Assembly: GCF_000745835.1 (NCBI RefSeq)
Contig: NZ_JQKB01000004.1
Span: 124,001 to 188,000, forward strand
Reading direction: 5' to 3'
Source of the DNA: Belnapia moabensis DSM 16746
GTDB taxonomy: Bacteria; Pseudomonadota; Alphaproteobacteria; Acetobacterales; Acetobacteraceae
Length of the DNA stretch: 64,000 nt
The position numbers were made by a program, and so were the translations under genes. A model generated the notes under the pieces. That model worked only from the letters and a program-made list of their open reading frames with translations, ran no database searches and was not told where the DNA came from. Shown piece after piece: positions 50,600 through 59,984 of the stretch (the first letter of the stretch is position 1; each line of letters opens with the position of its first letter).

Positions 50600-51688
50600 C
50601 TAAAAGATGTCGGAGAGATGCCGCTCGTGGCCGGTGTTGATGGAGACGACGGCGCTCATCCCCGAGCGCAGCGGCGGCGCATCGGCCGGTTGCTCGACGC
50701 GGATGCGGACCGGGATGCGCTGCACCACCTTCACCCAGTTGCCGGAGGCGTTCTGCGCCGGCAGCACGCTGAAGGTGGAGCCGGAGGCGGGGCTGATGCT
50801 CTCGACCACCGCCTTCCAGGTGATGCCGGGATAGGTGTCGATGGTGACGGTCGCGGCGTCGCCTGGCTTCACATGGGTGAGGTCGGTCTCCTTCGGCAGC
50901 GCATCCACCCAGACATGGTCGGAGGAGACGAGGGCGAAGGCGGGCGAGGCGGCGGCGAGGTACTGGCCGGGCTGGAGGGTGGAGACCTGCGTCACGGTGC
51001 CGGCGAAGGGGGCGCGGAGCGTGGTGTGGTCGAGCTGGCGCTGCGCCTCTGCGAGCCTGGCTGCGGCCTCGAGGTAGTCGGGGTGCTGCTCGACCGGCTG
51101 GTCCGGCTTGCCGCCGAGCTTCGCCAGTTGGACGCGGGCCTGGGCGCGGAGCGATTCGAGCTGCTGCTGCGACTGCTGCAGGCCGTAGCGTGCCTGGTCG
51201 TAGGCGGAGCGGGTGACGGCGCCGCTGTTCACGATCTGCGCGGCGCGGTCGTAGGTGGCCTGGGCCAACGAGACAGCGGCTTCCTGCGCCGCGGCGTCGC
51301 GCAGCAGGCGCTGGTAGTCCGCCTGCATGGCCTCGAGGTTCAGCGAGGTCTGCTGGAGCCGGGCGCGCGCCTGGTCGAGGGCGTGGCGGAAGGGGGCGTC
51401 GTCGAGCTGGACCAGGACCTGGCCGGCGGCAACGGTGTCGCCCTCATGCACAGCGATGCGCCGGACGATGCCGGAGACGTCGGTCGCCAGCATCAGCCGG
51501 TCGGCCTGGACATAGGCGTCGTCGGTGCCGGCATAGCGGCCGCCATTCAGCCAGAACAGGCCGGAGCCGGCGGCGACGGCGAGGACGCCGCCGAGCATCA
51601 GCGCCGGGCGCAGCCAGCGGCGGCGCTTCGGCCGGGCGGAGGCGGCCTCGGTCTGGGGCATTTCGGCGCGGATCGAACCTTCGGGCAT
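50600..51688 (-). CDS. emrA: HlyD/EmrA-type membrane fusion protein
   Basis: This 362-residue periplasmic adaptor has one N-terminal membrane helix (about 27-46), a biotinyl-lipoyl-like domain (SGIVRRIAVHEGDTVAAGQVLVQLDD) and a coiled-coil hairpin (about 95-200). A second lipoyl half (LRAPFAGTVTQVSTLQPGQYLAAASPAFALV) and a beta-barrel follow. It would link EmrB to a TolC-like outer-membrane channel. The gene starts ten bases after the marR stop. Confidence 0.9.
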   Translation of the reverse strand: MPEGSIRAEMPQTEAASARPKRRRWLRPALMLGGVLAVAAGSGLFWLNGGRYAGTDDAYVQADRLMLATDVSGIVRRIAVHEGDTVAAGQVLVQLDDAPFRHALDQARARLQQTSLNLEAMQADYQRLLRDAAAQEAAVSLAQATYDRAAQIVNSGAVTRSAYDQARYGLQQSQQQLESLRAQARVQLAKLGGKPDQPVEQHPDYLEAAARLAEAQRQLDHTTLRAPFAGTVTQVSTLQPGQYLAAASPAFALVSSDHVWVDALPKETDLTHVKPGDAATVTIDTYPGITWKAVVESISPASGSTFSVLPAQNASGNWVKVVQRIPVRIRVEQPADAPPLRSGMSAVVSINTGHERHLSDIF

Positions 51689-51698
51689 GGGACCACTC

Positions 51699-52154
51699 TC
51701 AGGCAGCGAAGTCGGCGTCAGTCTCGCCGGCCAGCAGGTTGGACTTCATCAGCAGCAGGGCGTCGCGTAGCGCCACGCGTTGCGCCTCGGGCAGGTTGCG
51801 CGTCGTGGTGGCGTCGAAGGCGGCCTTGGCCTCGTCGATCTCGGCCAGCACGGGCGCGGCCTCGGGCCGCAGGTGGAGACGCCACACGCGGCGGTCCGCT
51901 GGGTCGGCGCGGCGCTCGATCAGGTTGCGGGCGGCGAGGCGGTCGACCAGGCGGCCGACGGTGATGGGCTCGACCTCCAGCAGCTCGGCCAGCTCGCGCT
52001 GGGTGAGGCCGTCATGCCGGCGGAGGCGGACCAGGATGACCCATTGGGCGCGAGTCATGCCATGCGCGCGGGCGACGCGGTCCGCCATGGTGCGGATGAG
52101 CCGCGCCACATCGGTCAGCAGCAGGAGAAGGTCGTCATTCGGCGGGATGATCAC
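51699..52154 (-). CDS. MarR family transcriptional regulator
   Basis: This 151-residue winged-helix regulator probably represses its own marR-emrA-emrB operon. The DNA-binding core is LTQRELAELLEVEPITVGRLVDRLAARNLIERRADPADRRVW. I prefer the GTG start at 52154 (V-IIPPNDDLLLLLTDVARL) because the AT-rich block just upstream contains a TATAAT and looks like the promoter. An ATG at 52190 would add 12 residues (MRLIITQLIFTC) but would place the promoter inside the gene. Both readings share the same frame. The inducing compound is unknown. Confidence 0.85.
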   Translation of the reverse strand: MIIPPNDDLLLLLTDVARLIRTMADRVARAHGMTRAQWVILVRLRRHDGLTQRELAELLEVEPITVGRLVDRLAARNLIERRADPADRRVWRLHLRPEAAPVLAEIDEAKAAFDATTTRNLPEAQRVALRDALLLMKSNLLAGETDADFAA

Positions 52155-52159
52155 GCAGG

Positions 52160-52205
52160 TGAATATAAGCTGCGTTATTATAAGCCGCATCGGGGCCGAC
52201 GATCA
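52160..52205 (-). promoter_or_regulatory. AT-rich promoter/operator region of marR-emrAB
   Basis: On the minus strand this segment holds a perfect TATAAT (52182-52177) with a poor -35 (TGATCG, 17 bases upstream). Two direct copies of GCTTAT flank TAATAACGCA. Such AT-rich direct or inverted repeats close to the start are typical MarR binding sites. The region is one of the few AT-rich spots in the window. Confidence 0.45.
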
Positions 52206-52225
52206 CGTCGCTGCGACTCATGGCA

Positions 52226-55200
52226 TCAATATTCCAGCTCGTAGGAGAGGCCGATGCGGTCGCCGGCAGGGCCGGTGGCGGTCTGGCCTTCGACCTTGAT
52301 GCGGGGGGTGATCTCGACCTGGACGCCGACGCCGGTGCCGCCATTCGTCCCCTGGCGGACGCCGAGGAAGACGCCGGGGGCGACGTAGCGGCCAGCCTCG
52401 ACCGTGGCGCCGGCGGTGTTGCCTTGGGCGCCGCTGACGCCGAGGCGATCGAGGCCCAGGGCGCTGCGGACGCGGTCGAGCGGGCCGCCGCCGGAGCCGC
52501 CGATGCCGGTGAGTTGGGCGACGGCGGCGGCGATCTGGGCGATCTCGAAGGGCGAGAGGTTGCTGGTGGCGCGGTCGAAGAGCAGGCGAGCCAGCACCTC
52601 GTCCTGCGGCAGCTCGGGGGTGGAGGTGAAGCCGATTTGCGGGGCGTTGGCCGGGCCGGTAACGGTGACGGTAATGGTCGTGGAGCTGGCCGTCGCCTCC
52701 GCCGCCATGTCGAGCTGCGGGACGAAGGTGCCCGCGTTGAAGCCGATGGTGCCGCGCTTGAAGGTCAGCGTGCGGGTCAGGATGTTGAGCGTGCCGCGGA
52801 CCAGGTTGAGGCTGCCGGAGGGGACCGGGGCGGCGACGGTGCCGCCGACATCGATGGCGCCGCCCATCTCCACCTCGAGGCCGCGCCCGCGGATGAAGAC
52901 GCGGCGGGCCCTCACCTTCACCGCGAGGTTCAGGGGCGGGGCGGCGGGGGTGGGCGGGCCGGCCTTCGCCGGTGGCTCGGGTGGGATTACGCCGGGAGGG
53001 AGGCGGCCGCGCTGGCGGACATTCGTCAGGGTCGGGACGCTGGCGGGGAGCTTCTCCGGCACGCGCAGCTCGGCCTGCTCGATCCGCACCTCGCCGGCCA
53101 CGGTGCCGCCGCCGGTGATGGGGCCCTTCACCGTGATGTCGGCGCCGATGGTTGCGGTGCCGAGGTCGGAGGCGACGGGGCGGGCGTTGCGGGCGGTGAG
53201 GACGAGGTCGGCGGGCAGGCCGGGGGCACCGGCATCGATGCTGCCGCGGAGGCCGATGGTGCCGCCGCCGAGGGTCTTGCCCTCCAGCCGCTCGATGACG
53301 AGGCGGGTGCCCTCGCCGGTGATGGTGCCGCCGATCTCGGAGAGGCGGACGCCGGTCGTCGGGTTGCGGTAGTCGCCGCCCGAGAGGGTGGCGCGGCCAC
53401 CGAGGCGGGGAGTGCCGACACTGCCTTCGGCCCGGAGCGCCAAAGCGAGGCGGCCGGCAACGCGGTCGGCGCCGGCTGCGAGGAAGGGGCCGGCGAGAGG
53501 GGCGAGGTTCAGCGACCCGTCGAGGCTGGCGGCCAGCGGGGAGTCGGGGTCGAAGCCGCGCGGCAGGCGGGCGGTGGCGGTGACGGTGCCGGCCGGGCCG
53601 GCGGCGATCTCGGCGCGGGCTTCGGTGGCGGTGCCGAGCATGCTGGCCTCGGCGCGGAGCGTGACGGGCGGCAGGCCGCGGGCCCAGTCGGCGCCGAGGC
53701 CGATGCCGGTGCCGTTGAGGCGGGCACGGATCTCGGGCCTGGCGGTCGGGCCGGTGACGCGGACCTCGCCGGTGATCATGCCTCGGGGCTTGAGGTCGGG
53801 GGCGAAGCGCTCGGCCAGCGTCAGGGGAAGGGCGGCGATGGTGAGGGCGAGGTCGGCGCGCTCCGGACCCCAGCGGCCGGCGGCCTGGACCCGGCCGCCA
53901 TTGCCGATGGCGAGGGCGAGGGAGGCGATGTCGATGCCGCCATCGGCGCCGTAGGTGATGCGGGCCGGGGCGCCGAGGCGCACCGTCTCGCCCTGGGCTT
54001 CGGCCTGGAGGGCGGCGAGGTCGAGACGGTAGGCGCCGTCCGTCTGCGTGACGCGGCCGCGGCCGGAGAGTTCGCCCTCGGTCGCCTTGCCGCGGAGGGT
54101 CCAGTCGAGGGCGGCGGGGGTGCCGGCGACGGTGGCGGCGAGGTTGCCCTGCTGCCCGGCATAGGCGAGGCGGGGGGCGTCGAGCTTCAGGTCGAAGCCC
54201 TGGATGCCGTCGCGCGGTTCCAGCTCCGCGTCGAGGGTGAGGCGGCCGGCGAGGCCCACGAGCCCGGCGAGGCGGCCGAGGGGGGCAAGGTCGGGCGCGT
54301 CGAGGCGGGCGGTGCCGGCAAAAAGCTTTGCGACCGGGTCGAGGCGGCCGGTGGCGGTGAACCTGGCAGGGCCGATGCGGGCCTCGGCGGCCTCAATCTC
54401 GACTGCTTGGCCGTCCGGGCGGCCGCGGAAGTCGAGGGCGACGGGTTGGCCGTCGAGCGTCGCGCGGAGCTGGGCGGTGCCGCGCGGGGCCGAGGCGGGG
54501 GTGGCGACTTGGGCGTCGAGGGCGAGGCCTTCCAGCACGCGGCCGGCGGCGGCAATGCGGCCGGAGCGGGCCGCGATCGTCAGGTCGGGGTCGGCGAGCT
54601 TGCCGGTGGCGTGGACGGTGGCTTCCAAGGCGCCTTCGGAGCCGGCGCCGAGGACTTCCAGCCGGGGGAGGGAAAGAGTGGCGTCGAGGGCGATGGGCTC
54701 GGCAATGTTGCCCTTCGCGGTGAGGCGGCCGTTGGCGGCGTCGAGGGTCGCATCGAATGCGGGGCCGGGGAGGGCAGCGTTGAGGGCGAGGCGGGGGGCG
54801 GGGCCGAGAACGGCATCGGCCTGGGGCACGCCGGTCGCCAGGGCCTCGGGCGTCGCGGTCAGGACAATGGCGGGCTTCGCCATGGTGCCGGTGACATGGG
54901 CCTTGGCGGCGAGGCCCTGCCAGGCGAGGCCGGCGGGGAGCAGCGGGGCGAAGCGGGCGCTCTCGGCCAGGGCGAGGTCGAGGCGGAGGTCGAGAGCCTC
55001 GGTGCCAAGGTTGGCGCTGCCGGTGGCGGCGAGGCGGCCGGCGGGGAGGGTCAGTTCCAGCTTGCGCAGCGCCAGGCGCTGGTCGGGTGGCAGGTCGGCA
55101 TCGAGGGCGAAGGCGAGAGGGATGGCGAGCGGGCGAATGGTTTCGGGCAGCAGGGGGCCGGCGCGGGCCTCGCCTTGCAGGGTGGCGCCGTAGCCACCCT

Positions 55201-56014
55201 CGGGCGTCGCGCGGATCGTGCCGGTGCCGGTCAGCGCCACTTGCGCGCCGAGGCCGGCCTTTAGGTCGAGAGCGGCGCCGGAGGCGGGGCCATCGAGCGT
55301 CAGGGCGAGGTGGAGGGGGGCGTCACCCCAGCCGCCCTCGGGGGGTGGGATGAAGCTGGCGATGAGGCCGCCGGGGGCTTCGTCCAGCGTCAGTTGTGCG
55401 GCGAGGCGGTCGGCGCCGGGGGTGAGGGCGAGGGTGAGCGCCGCCGTGAGCGGGGCGTCTAGGCGCTTGAGGTCGAGCCGCGCAGTGAGGTCGCCGGCGG
55501 CGAGGCGAGCTTGGCCGTCGAGGCCGAAGACGGCGGCCTGGCCGAGGACGGGCTGGGCCAGCTCGATCCGCCCGATGGCGAGGCGGTTCAGCTCCACCGC
55601 GACGGGGAGTTGCGGCAGATGGGGGAGGACGGTGTCGGAGGGGAGCTGCGGCTCTGCGGGCGCCGTCTCGCCGCCGGCGGGGAGGCGGGCGAGGGCGATG
55701 CGCGCGGCCTCGATGCGCTCGATGCGGAGGGTGCGGGAGAGCAGGGCCGCGAGGTCGAGGTCGATGTGGCCGTCCTCCAGCACGACCCATTCGCCCTGGT
55801 CATCGGCATAGGCGAGGCGGGCGAAGCCGAGATGGCCGGGCAGCGGGCCGCGCAGGCCTTGGATATGCAGGCCGGGGACGAAGCCCTCCGCCTGGCGGGC
55901 GAGGAAGGCGCTACCGCCCTCGGTATTGATCCAGGCGAGGGCGCCGATGATGGCGACCACTGGCAGGAGGATCAGGAGCGCGAGCGTGCCGAGGAGCCAT
56001 TTCAGCCAGCGCAT
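52226..56014 (-). CDS. tamB: Translocation and assembly module protein TamB
   Basis: This 1262-residue protein is anchored by one N-terminal helix (MRWLKWLLGTLALLILLPVV). The rest is a long periplasmic beta-taco of repeated strands, ending in the conserved TamB/DUF490 domain (about 950-1262: GTLNILTRTLTFKRGTIGF, DEVLARLLFDR, DRIGLSYELEY at the C-terminus). TamB works with TamA, or alone with BamA, in outer-membrane protein insertion and phospholipid transport. The start at 56014 lies two bases after the tamA stop. The longer frame would run antisense into tamA. Length is within the family range. Confidence 0.92.
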   Translation of the reverse strand: MRWLKWLLGTLALLILLPVVAIIGALAWINTEGGSAFLARQAEGFVPGLHIQGLRGPLPGHLGFARLAYADDQGEWVVLEDGHIDLDLAALLSRTLRIERIEAARIALARLPAGGETAPAEPQLPSDTVLPHLPQLPVAVELNRLAIGRIELAQPVLGQAAVFGLDGQARLAAGDLTARLDLKRLDAPLTAALTLALTPGADRLAAQLTLDEAPGGLIASFIPPPEGGWGDAPLHLALTLDGPASGAALDLKAGLGAQVALTGTGTIRATPEGGYGATLQGEARAGPLLPETIRPLAIPLAFALDADLPPDQRLALRKLELTLPAGRLAATGSANLGTEALDLRLDLALAESARFAPLLPAGLAWQGLAAKAHVTGTMAKPAIVLTATPEALATGVPQADAVLGPAPRLALNAALPGPAFDATLDAANGRLTAKGNIAEPIALDATLSLPRLEVLGAGSEGALEATVHATGKLADPDLTIAARSGRIAAAGRVLEGLALDAQVATPASAPRGTAQLRATLDGQPVALDFRGRPDGQAVEIEAAEARIGPARFTATGRLDPVAKLFAGTARLDAPDLAPLGRLAGLVGLAGRLTLDAELEPRDGIQGFDLKLDAPRLAYAGQQGNLAATVAGTPAALDWTLRGKATEGELSGRGRVTQTDGAYRLDLAALQAEAQGETVRLGAPARITYGADGGIDIASLALAIGNGGRVQAAGRWGPERADLALTIAALPLTLAERFAPDLKPRGMITGEVRVTGPTARPEIRARLNGTGIGLGADWARGLPPVTLRAEASMLGTATEARAEIAAGPAGTVTATARLPRGFDPDSPLAASLDGSLNLAPLAGPFLAAGADRVAGRLALALRAEGSVGTPRLGGRATLSGGDYRNPTTGVRLSEIGGTITGEGTRLVIERLEGKTLGGGTIGLRGSIDAGAPGLPADLVLTARNARPVASDLGTATIGADITVKGPITGGGTVAGEVRIEQAELRVPEKLPASVPTLTNVRQRGRLPPGVIPPEPPAKAGPPTPAAPPLNLAVKVRARRVFIRGRGLEVEMGGAIDVGGTVAAPVPSGSLNLVRGTLNILTRTLTFKRGTIGFNAGTFVPQLDMAAEATASSTTITVTVTGPANAPQIGFTSTPELPQDEVLARLLFDRATSNLSPFEIAQIAAAVAQLTGIGGSGGGPLDRVRSALGLDRLGVSGAQGNTAGATVEAGRYVAPGVFLGVRQGTNGGTGVGVQVEITPRIKVEGQTATGPAGDRIGLSYELEY

Positions 56015-56016
56015 GA

Positions 56017-57873
56017 TCAGAAGGCCTGGCCGATGCCGACATAGAGGCCGTAGCCGGAGGAGCGGGGCTCGCGCACCACGGGCAGGGCGACATCGGCGCG
56101 GATCGGGCCGATCGGCGTGTAGTAGCGCAGGCCGAGGCCGGCGCCGACGCGGAGGTTGGAGGTGTCGGGGATCGAGCCGGTGCCGACCGCGCCGGCATCG
56201 ACGAAAGCGACGGCGCCGATATCGCCCCAGACCTTCTGGCGCCATTCGACGCTGGTCTCGAGCAGGCTGGCGCCGCCGGTGGGGCGGCCCTGCTCGTCGC
56301 GGGGCCCGATCGACTGGTAGTCGAAGCCGCGGACGGAGCCGCCGCCGCCAGCGTAATAGCGGATGTGGCGCGGCACGCTGTCGCGGTTGGCGCCGGCCAG
56401 AGAGCCGAGGGTGCCGCGCACCGCGAGGATGCTGCGGCGGTCGGCGAAGACATCCCAGTAAGTGCTGGCCGTCACCCGCGTCGGCAGGAAGGGCTGGGCG
56501 TCGCGGATGCTGTAGGAGGGGCTGATGGTGCCCTCCAGCCGGTAGCCCTTGGAGGGGTCTAGGAGGTTGTCGGTGCCGTCGTAGCGGCCGCCGAACAGGA
56601 CGCCGACGATCTGGTAGGGGCTCAGCTTGCCGTCCGGCGGGCCGGTGGAGCCGAGATCGACGGCCGGGCCGGCGCGGACCGTGAGCTGCTCGGAGATGCG
56701 GCGTTCGAAGAGTAGCGATGCGGTGATGGCGTCGCGGTCATAGGCCTCCAGCCGCTCGCGCAGCGCGCCAATGCTGGCGACCAGGGTCAGGTCGCGGCCG
56801 AAGACGCCGGGGCTCCTGTAGGTGACGCCGGTCCGGTAGGTCATCTGGTCGAGCGCCCCGCCGGTGCCGATGCGGGCCAGCTCGCCCTCGATGCGCAGCC
56901 GCTCCGCCCCGCCGAAGAGGTTGCGGTGCTCCCAGTAGACCCGGACGGAGGGGCCGTAATTCGTCTCGAAGGCAGCCGTGATGCCCAGCGCATGGCGGGC
57001 GCGCTCGGCGACGGTGAAGGTGGTGGGCAGGCGGCCCTCGGCATCCAGCCGCTCGGCGGCGCGGACGCGGACGGAGCCGAAGGGGCCGAGCGCCATCAGC
57101 TCGCGCCGGGCTCGCTCCAGCCGATCGGGGCTGTAGGTCTCGCCGGTGATGCGGCCGGCCTGGCGGCGGAGGAAATCGGCATCGACGCGGACGGCGCCCT
57201 CGACCTGAGGCGGGGCAAAGGTGGCGAGGGGGCCGGGGGCGAAGCGCCAGGCGATCTCCATCGTCTTGGCGCCATGGTCCACCACCGTCTCGCGCCCGGC
57301 CATGGTGGCCAGCGGGTGGCCGGAGGTGAGCAGGCGGTCGAGCAGGGTGCGCTCGGCGGCGAGCACGGGCTCGGCGCGGGCGACGTCGCCGGGGGCGAGG
57401 CCGAAGGGCCTGGCGGCCGCGGCGTCGAGGGCGGGCTGGTCGCGGGGCTCCGTCGCCCGGATGGCGATGGTGCGGATGCGGTAGGGCTCGCCCTTCTCGA
57501 CCTCGATGCGGATGGGGACGGGCTTCTCCGGTGGGGCTTCGAGGCGGGCGAGGAGGCCGGGATCCGCCAGGGGCAGGCCGGCGATGCTGATCTGGGTGGT
57601 GCCGCCCCAATAGCCTTCGGACTGAAGGGCCTGCTGAAGGCGCTCGCGGTCGCCCTGGGCGCGGCCGATCACGCCGCCGGCGCTGGTCGGTGAGGATTCG
57701 CGGAGCGCTTCGAGCTGGGAGACGGCGGCGAGGGCGGCATCCAGGCGCGAATCGCCGCTCGGGGCGATCTCCACCGTATAGGGGAGGGCCGCCGGGTCCG
57801 GCTCCTGTGCCTGGGCGAGCGAGGCGAGGAGCAGGGCCAGAATGATCGGCAGGCGTCGCAATGGATACAGCAC
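56017..57873 (-). CDS. tamA: Outer-membrane assembly protein TamA (BamA-like)
   Basis: This 618-residue outer-membrane protein begins with a signal peptide (MLYPLRRLPIILALLLASLAQAQ). POTRA-like domains follow at about 90-265, then a 16-strand barrel of the Omp85 superfamily (about 290-618). Hallmarks are the GGGSVRGFDYQSIGPRD lid-lock motif, GGASLLETSVEWR and a terminal Phe (GIGQAF). It is directly followed by tamB. Together they form the translocation and assembly module at the outer membrane. Confidence 0.93.
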   Translation of the reverse strand: MLYPLRRLPIILALLLASLAQAQEPDPAALPYTVEIAPSGDSRLDAALAAVSQLEALRESSPTSAGGVIGRAQGDRERLQQALQSEGYWGGTTQISIAGLPLADPGLLARLEAPPEKPVPIRIEVEKGEPYRIRTIAIRATEPRDQPALDAAAARPFGLAPGDVARAEPVLAAERTLLDRLLTSGHPLATMAGRETVVDHGAKTMEIAWRFAPGPLATFAPPQVEGAVRVDADFLRRQAGRITGETYSPDRLERARRELMALGPFGSVRVRAAERLDAEGRLPTTFTVAERARHALGITAAFETNYGPSVRVYWEHRNLFGGAERLRIEGELARIGTGGALDQMTYRTGVTYRSPGVFGRDLTLVASIGALRERLEAYDRDAITASLLFERRISEQLTVRAGPAVDLGSTGPPDGKLSPYQIVGVLFGGRYDGTDNLLDPSKGYRLEGTISPSYSIRDAQPFLPTRVTASTYWDVFADRRSILAVRGTLGSLAGANRDSVPRHIRYYAGGGGSVRGFDYQSIGPRDEQGRPTGGASLLETSVEWRQKVWGDIGAVAFVDAGAVGTGSIPDTSNLRVGAGLGLRYYTPIGPIRADVALPVVREPRSSGYGLYVGIGQAF

Positions 57874-57937
57874 GGTGGCGAAAGCAACTTCCGGGGTCAG
57901 GGTTCCCTCAGGAGATGGGGGGGACTAGGGTTCTTGC

Positions 57938-59092
57938 ATGGATCAGACGCTTGCTGAAACGCTCGCCGGATGGCGCCGCCACCTGCATGCCCATCCGGGT
58001 CTCACCCTGCATGAGGGGGAGACGGCCGCCTTCGTCGCAGCGAGGCTCAAGGAGATGGGGATCGAGGTCACCGAGGGGGTCGGCGGGCATGGGCTGGTCG
58101 CCACGCTGCGGCGCGGGGAAGGCGGGTCGAACCGCTCGGTCGGGCTGCGGGCCGACATGGATGCGCTGCCGATCCAGGAGCTGAACGAGGGGCTGGCCTA
58201 TCGCTCCACTATACCCGGAGTGATGCATGCCTGCGGGCATGACGGGCATACCGCGGCGCTGCTCGGCGCGGCGGCGCTGCTGCAGCGGGACCAGGGCTGG
58301 ACGGGGACGGTCCAGCTGGTCTTCCAGCCGGCCGAGGAGGGCGGCGGCGGGGCGCGGGCGATGATCGCCGACGGGCTGTTCCAGCGCTTCCCGATGGAGC
58401 GGATCTTCGGCTGGCACAATTGGCCGGGGCTGGAGGCGGGAACCGTCGCCGTGCATGAGGGGCCGGTGATGGCCGCCGGGGCGCGCTTCGAGATCGGCTT
58501 CACCGGGCATGCGGGACATGCGGCGCTGCCGCATCTGACGCGCGACCCGATGATCGGCGCCGGACATGCGATCATCGCCCTGCAATCCATCGTCGCCCGC
58601 AACATCGACCCGATGCAGGCGGCCGTCGTCAGCGTGACAGTCGCCGAGGCGGGCGAGGCGCAGAACCAGGTGCCGAACTCCGCCCGGCTCAAGGGCACCG
58701 CGCGCTGGCTGCAGCCGGAGACGGGCGAGGCGATCGAGGCGGCGATGCGGCGGATCGCGGCCGGCGTCGCCGCGACCTTCGCGCTGGAGGCGGAGGTAGA
58801 GTTCAAGGTCGGGGTGGAGCCGACGGTGAACCATCCGGCGGAGCGGGAGCTGGCGGCGGTGGCCGCAGGTGCGGTGACGACGGTGCGGCGGGACCTGCCG
58901 CCTGCCATGACGGGAGAGGATTTCTCCTTCTTCCTGAAGGAGGTGCCGGGGGCCTTCGTCTGGATCGGCAATGGGCCGGGCGATGGCGGGCGGGAGCTGC
59001 ACAACCCGGCCTATGACTTCAACGATGCCGTGCTGCCGATCGCAAGTGGCTATCTGGCGGAGGTGGCGAAGCGGGCCCTCGCCGGGGCATAA
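57938..59092 (+). CDS. M20 family amidohydrolase (hippurate hydrolase-like)
   Basis: This 384-residue M20D metalloenzyme is of the hippurate hydrolase, IAA-amino-acid hydrolase or N-acyl amino-acid hydrolase type. Metal ligands are seen in VMHACGHDGHTA, QPAEEGGGGARAMI and GWHNWPGLEAGTVA. The lid domain spans about 185-295, and the late ligand His is in GRELHNPAYDFND. The N-terminus RRHLHAHPGLTLHE is canonical. It is divergent from tamA and just upstream of the muramidase gene, with no evident functional link. The true amide substrate is unknown. Confidence 0.9.
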   Translation: MDQTLAETLAGWRRHLHAHPGLTLHEGETAAFVAARLKEMGIEVTEGVGGHGLVATLRRGEGGSNRSVGLRADMDALPIQELNEGLAYRSTIPGVMHACGHDGHTAALLGAAALLQRDQGWTGTVQLVFQPAEEGGGGARAMIADGLFQRFPMERIFGWHNWPGLEAGTVAVHEGPVMAAGARFEIGFTGHAGHAALPHLTRDPMIGAGHAIIALQSIVARNIDPMQAAVVSVTVAEAGEAQNQVPNSARLKGTARWLQPETGEAIEAAMRRIAAGVAATFALEAEVEFKVGVEPTVNHPAERELAAVAAGAVTTVRRDLPPAMTGEDFSFFLKEVPGAFVWIGNGPGDGGRELHNPAYDFNDAVLPIASGYLAEVAKRALAGA

Positions 59093-59114
59093 TCCCCGGT
59101 AGAGGAGCGCGGCG

Positions 59115-59984
59115 ATGGTAGGCGTGATTGCGAGGGGTGTCGGCCGGGGGCGGGCGAATGACCCGGCCGATGTGCTGGTGGTGGAGCAACTGCTCGTCCG
59201 GCATGGGCGCTGGACCTTCCCGCAGGGGCTGCCGGTGGCCAACGGCACGGCGGATGCGGCGACCTTCGCCGCCATCGAGGCCTTCCAGCGCAACGCCATG
59301 GGGCTGCTGAAGCCGGACGGGACCGTCGATCCCGCCGGGCTGACCATACGCTTCCTCGACCGGCCGATCATCGCCGGGCCACGGCACAAGGTCTTCCGCG
59401 AGATCTGCTGGGCGCGGCCGGAGACCTCCTCCATCACCCCGGCCCTGGTCGAAGCGGCGGCGAAGAGCCTCGGCTGCGAAGTGGCGGCGGTCCGGGCGGT
59501 GGCGCAGGTGGAGACCAAGCGATCGCCCTGGGACGAGGAGGGGCGGCCGACCATCCTGTTCGAGCGGCACAAGTTCCGGACGCATACCCGCGGCGCCTAT
59601 AACCGCTCGCATCCGGACCTTTCCGGGCCGCAGGGCGCCTATGGCAGGTTCAGCGCGCAATATCCGAAGCTTCGCCGCGCCGCCATGCTGGACGAGGCGG
59701 CGGCGCTGAAACCGGCCTCCTGGGGCACTTTCCAGATCCTCGGCGAGAACCACAACGAGGCCGGCTACAAGTCGGTCGAGGCCTTTGTCGAAGCGATGAT
59801 GGAGAGCGACGCCCGGCATCTCGAGGCCTTCGTCGCCTTCGTCGGCGCCAACAAGGGGATGAGGAAGGCGCTGCAGGACAAGGACTGGGCCGGCTTCGCC
59901 TCGCGCTACAACGGGCCGGACTACAAGAAGAACGACTACGGCAACCAGATGAGGGCGGCCTATGAGCGGCTCAGCAAGGGTTAG
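59115..59984 (+). CDS. N-acetylmuramidase-domain protein, putative T6SS effector
   Basis: This 289-residue protein has an N-terminal peptidoglycan-binding-like domain (about 8-80: DVLVVEQLLVRHG, DAATFAAIEAFQRNAMG) and a C-terminal DUF3380 N-acetylmuramidase domain (about 100-285). Glu133 in AQVETKRSP, before GRPTILFERHKF (143-154), is the likely catalytic residue. SWGTFQILG (202-210) is also typical. There is no signal peptide, holin gene or phage context. This combination is known from T6SS and endolysin-type muramidases. The downstream signal-peptide gene, overlapping by 23 bases, looks like its immunity partner. A housekeeping or phage-derived lysin is the alternative. Confidence 0.82.
   Translation: MVGVIARGVGRGRANDPADVLVVEQLLVRHGRWTFPQGLPVANGTADAATFAAIEAFQRNAMGLLKPDGTVDPAGLTIRFLDRPIIAGPRHKVFREICWARPETSSITPALVEAAAKSLGCEVAAVRAVAQVETKRSPWDEEGRPTILFERHKFRTHTRGAYNRSHPDLSGPQGAYGRFSAQYPKLRRAAMLDEAAALKPASWGTFQILGENHNEAGYKSVEAFVEAMMESDARHLEAFVAFVGANKGMRKALQDKDWAGFASRYNGPDYKKNDYGNQMRAAYERLSKG

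Noticed and set aside
52220-55264. A 1014-codon plus-strand open frame opposite tamB
   Set aside because: It is a glycine/alanine/glutamate-rich antisense shadow produced by high GC at third positions of tamB; no domain or ribosome site, and the tamB reading has family motifs.
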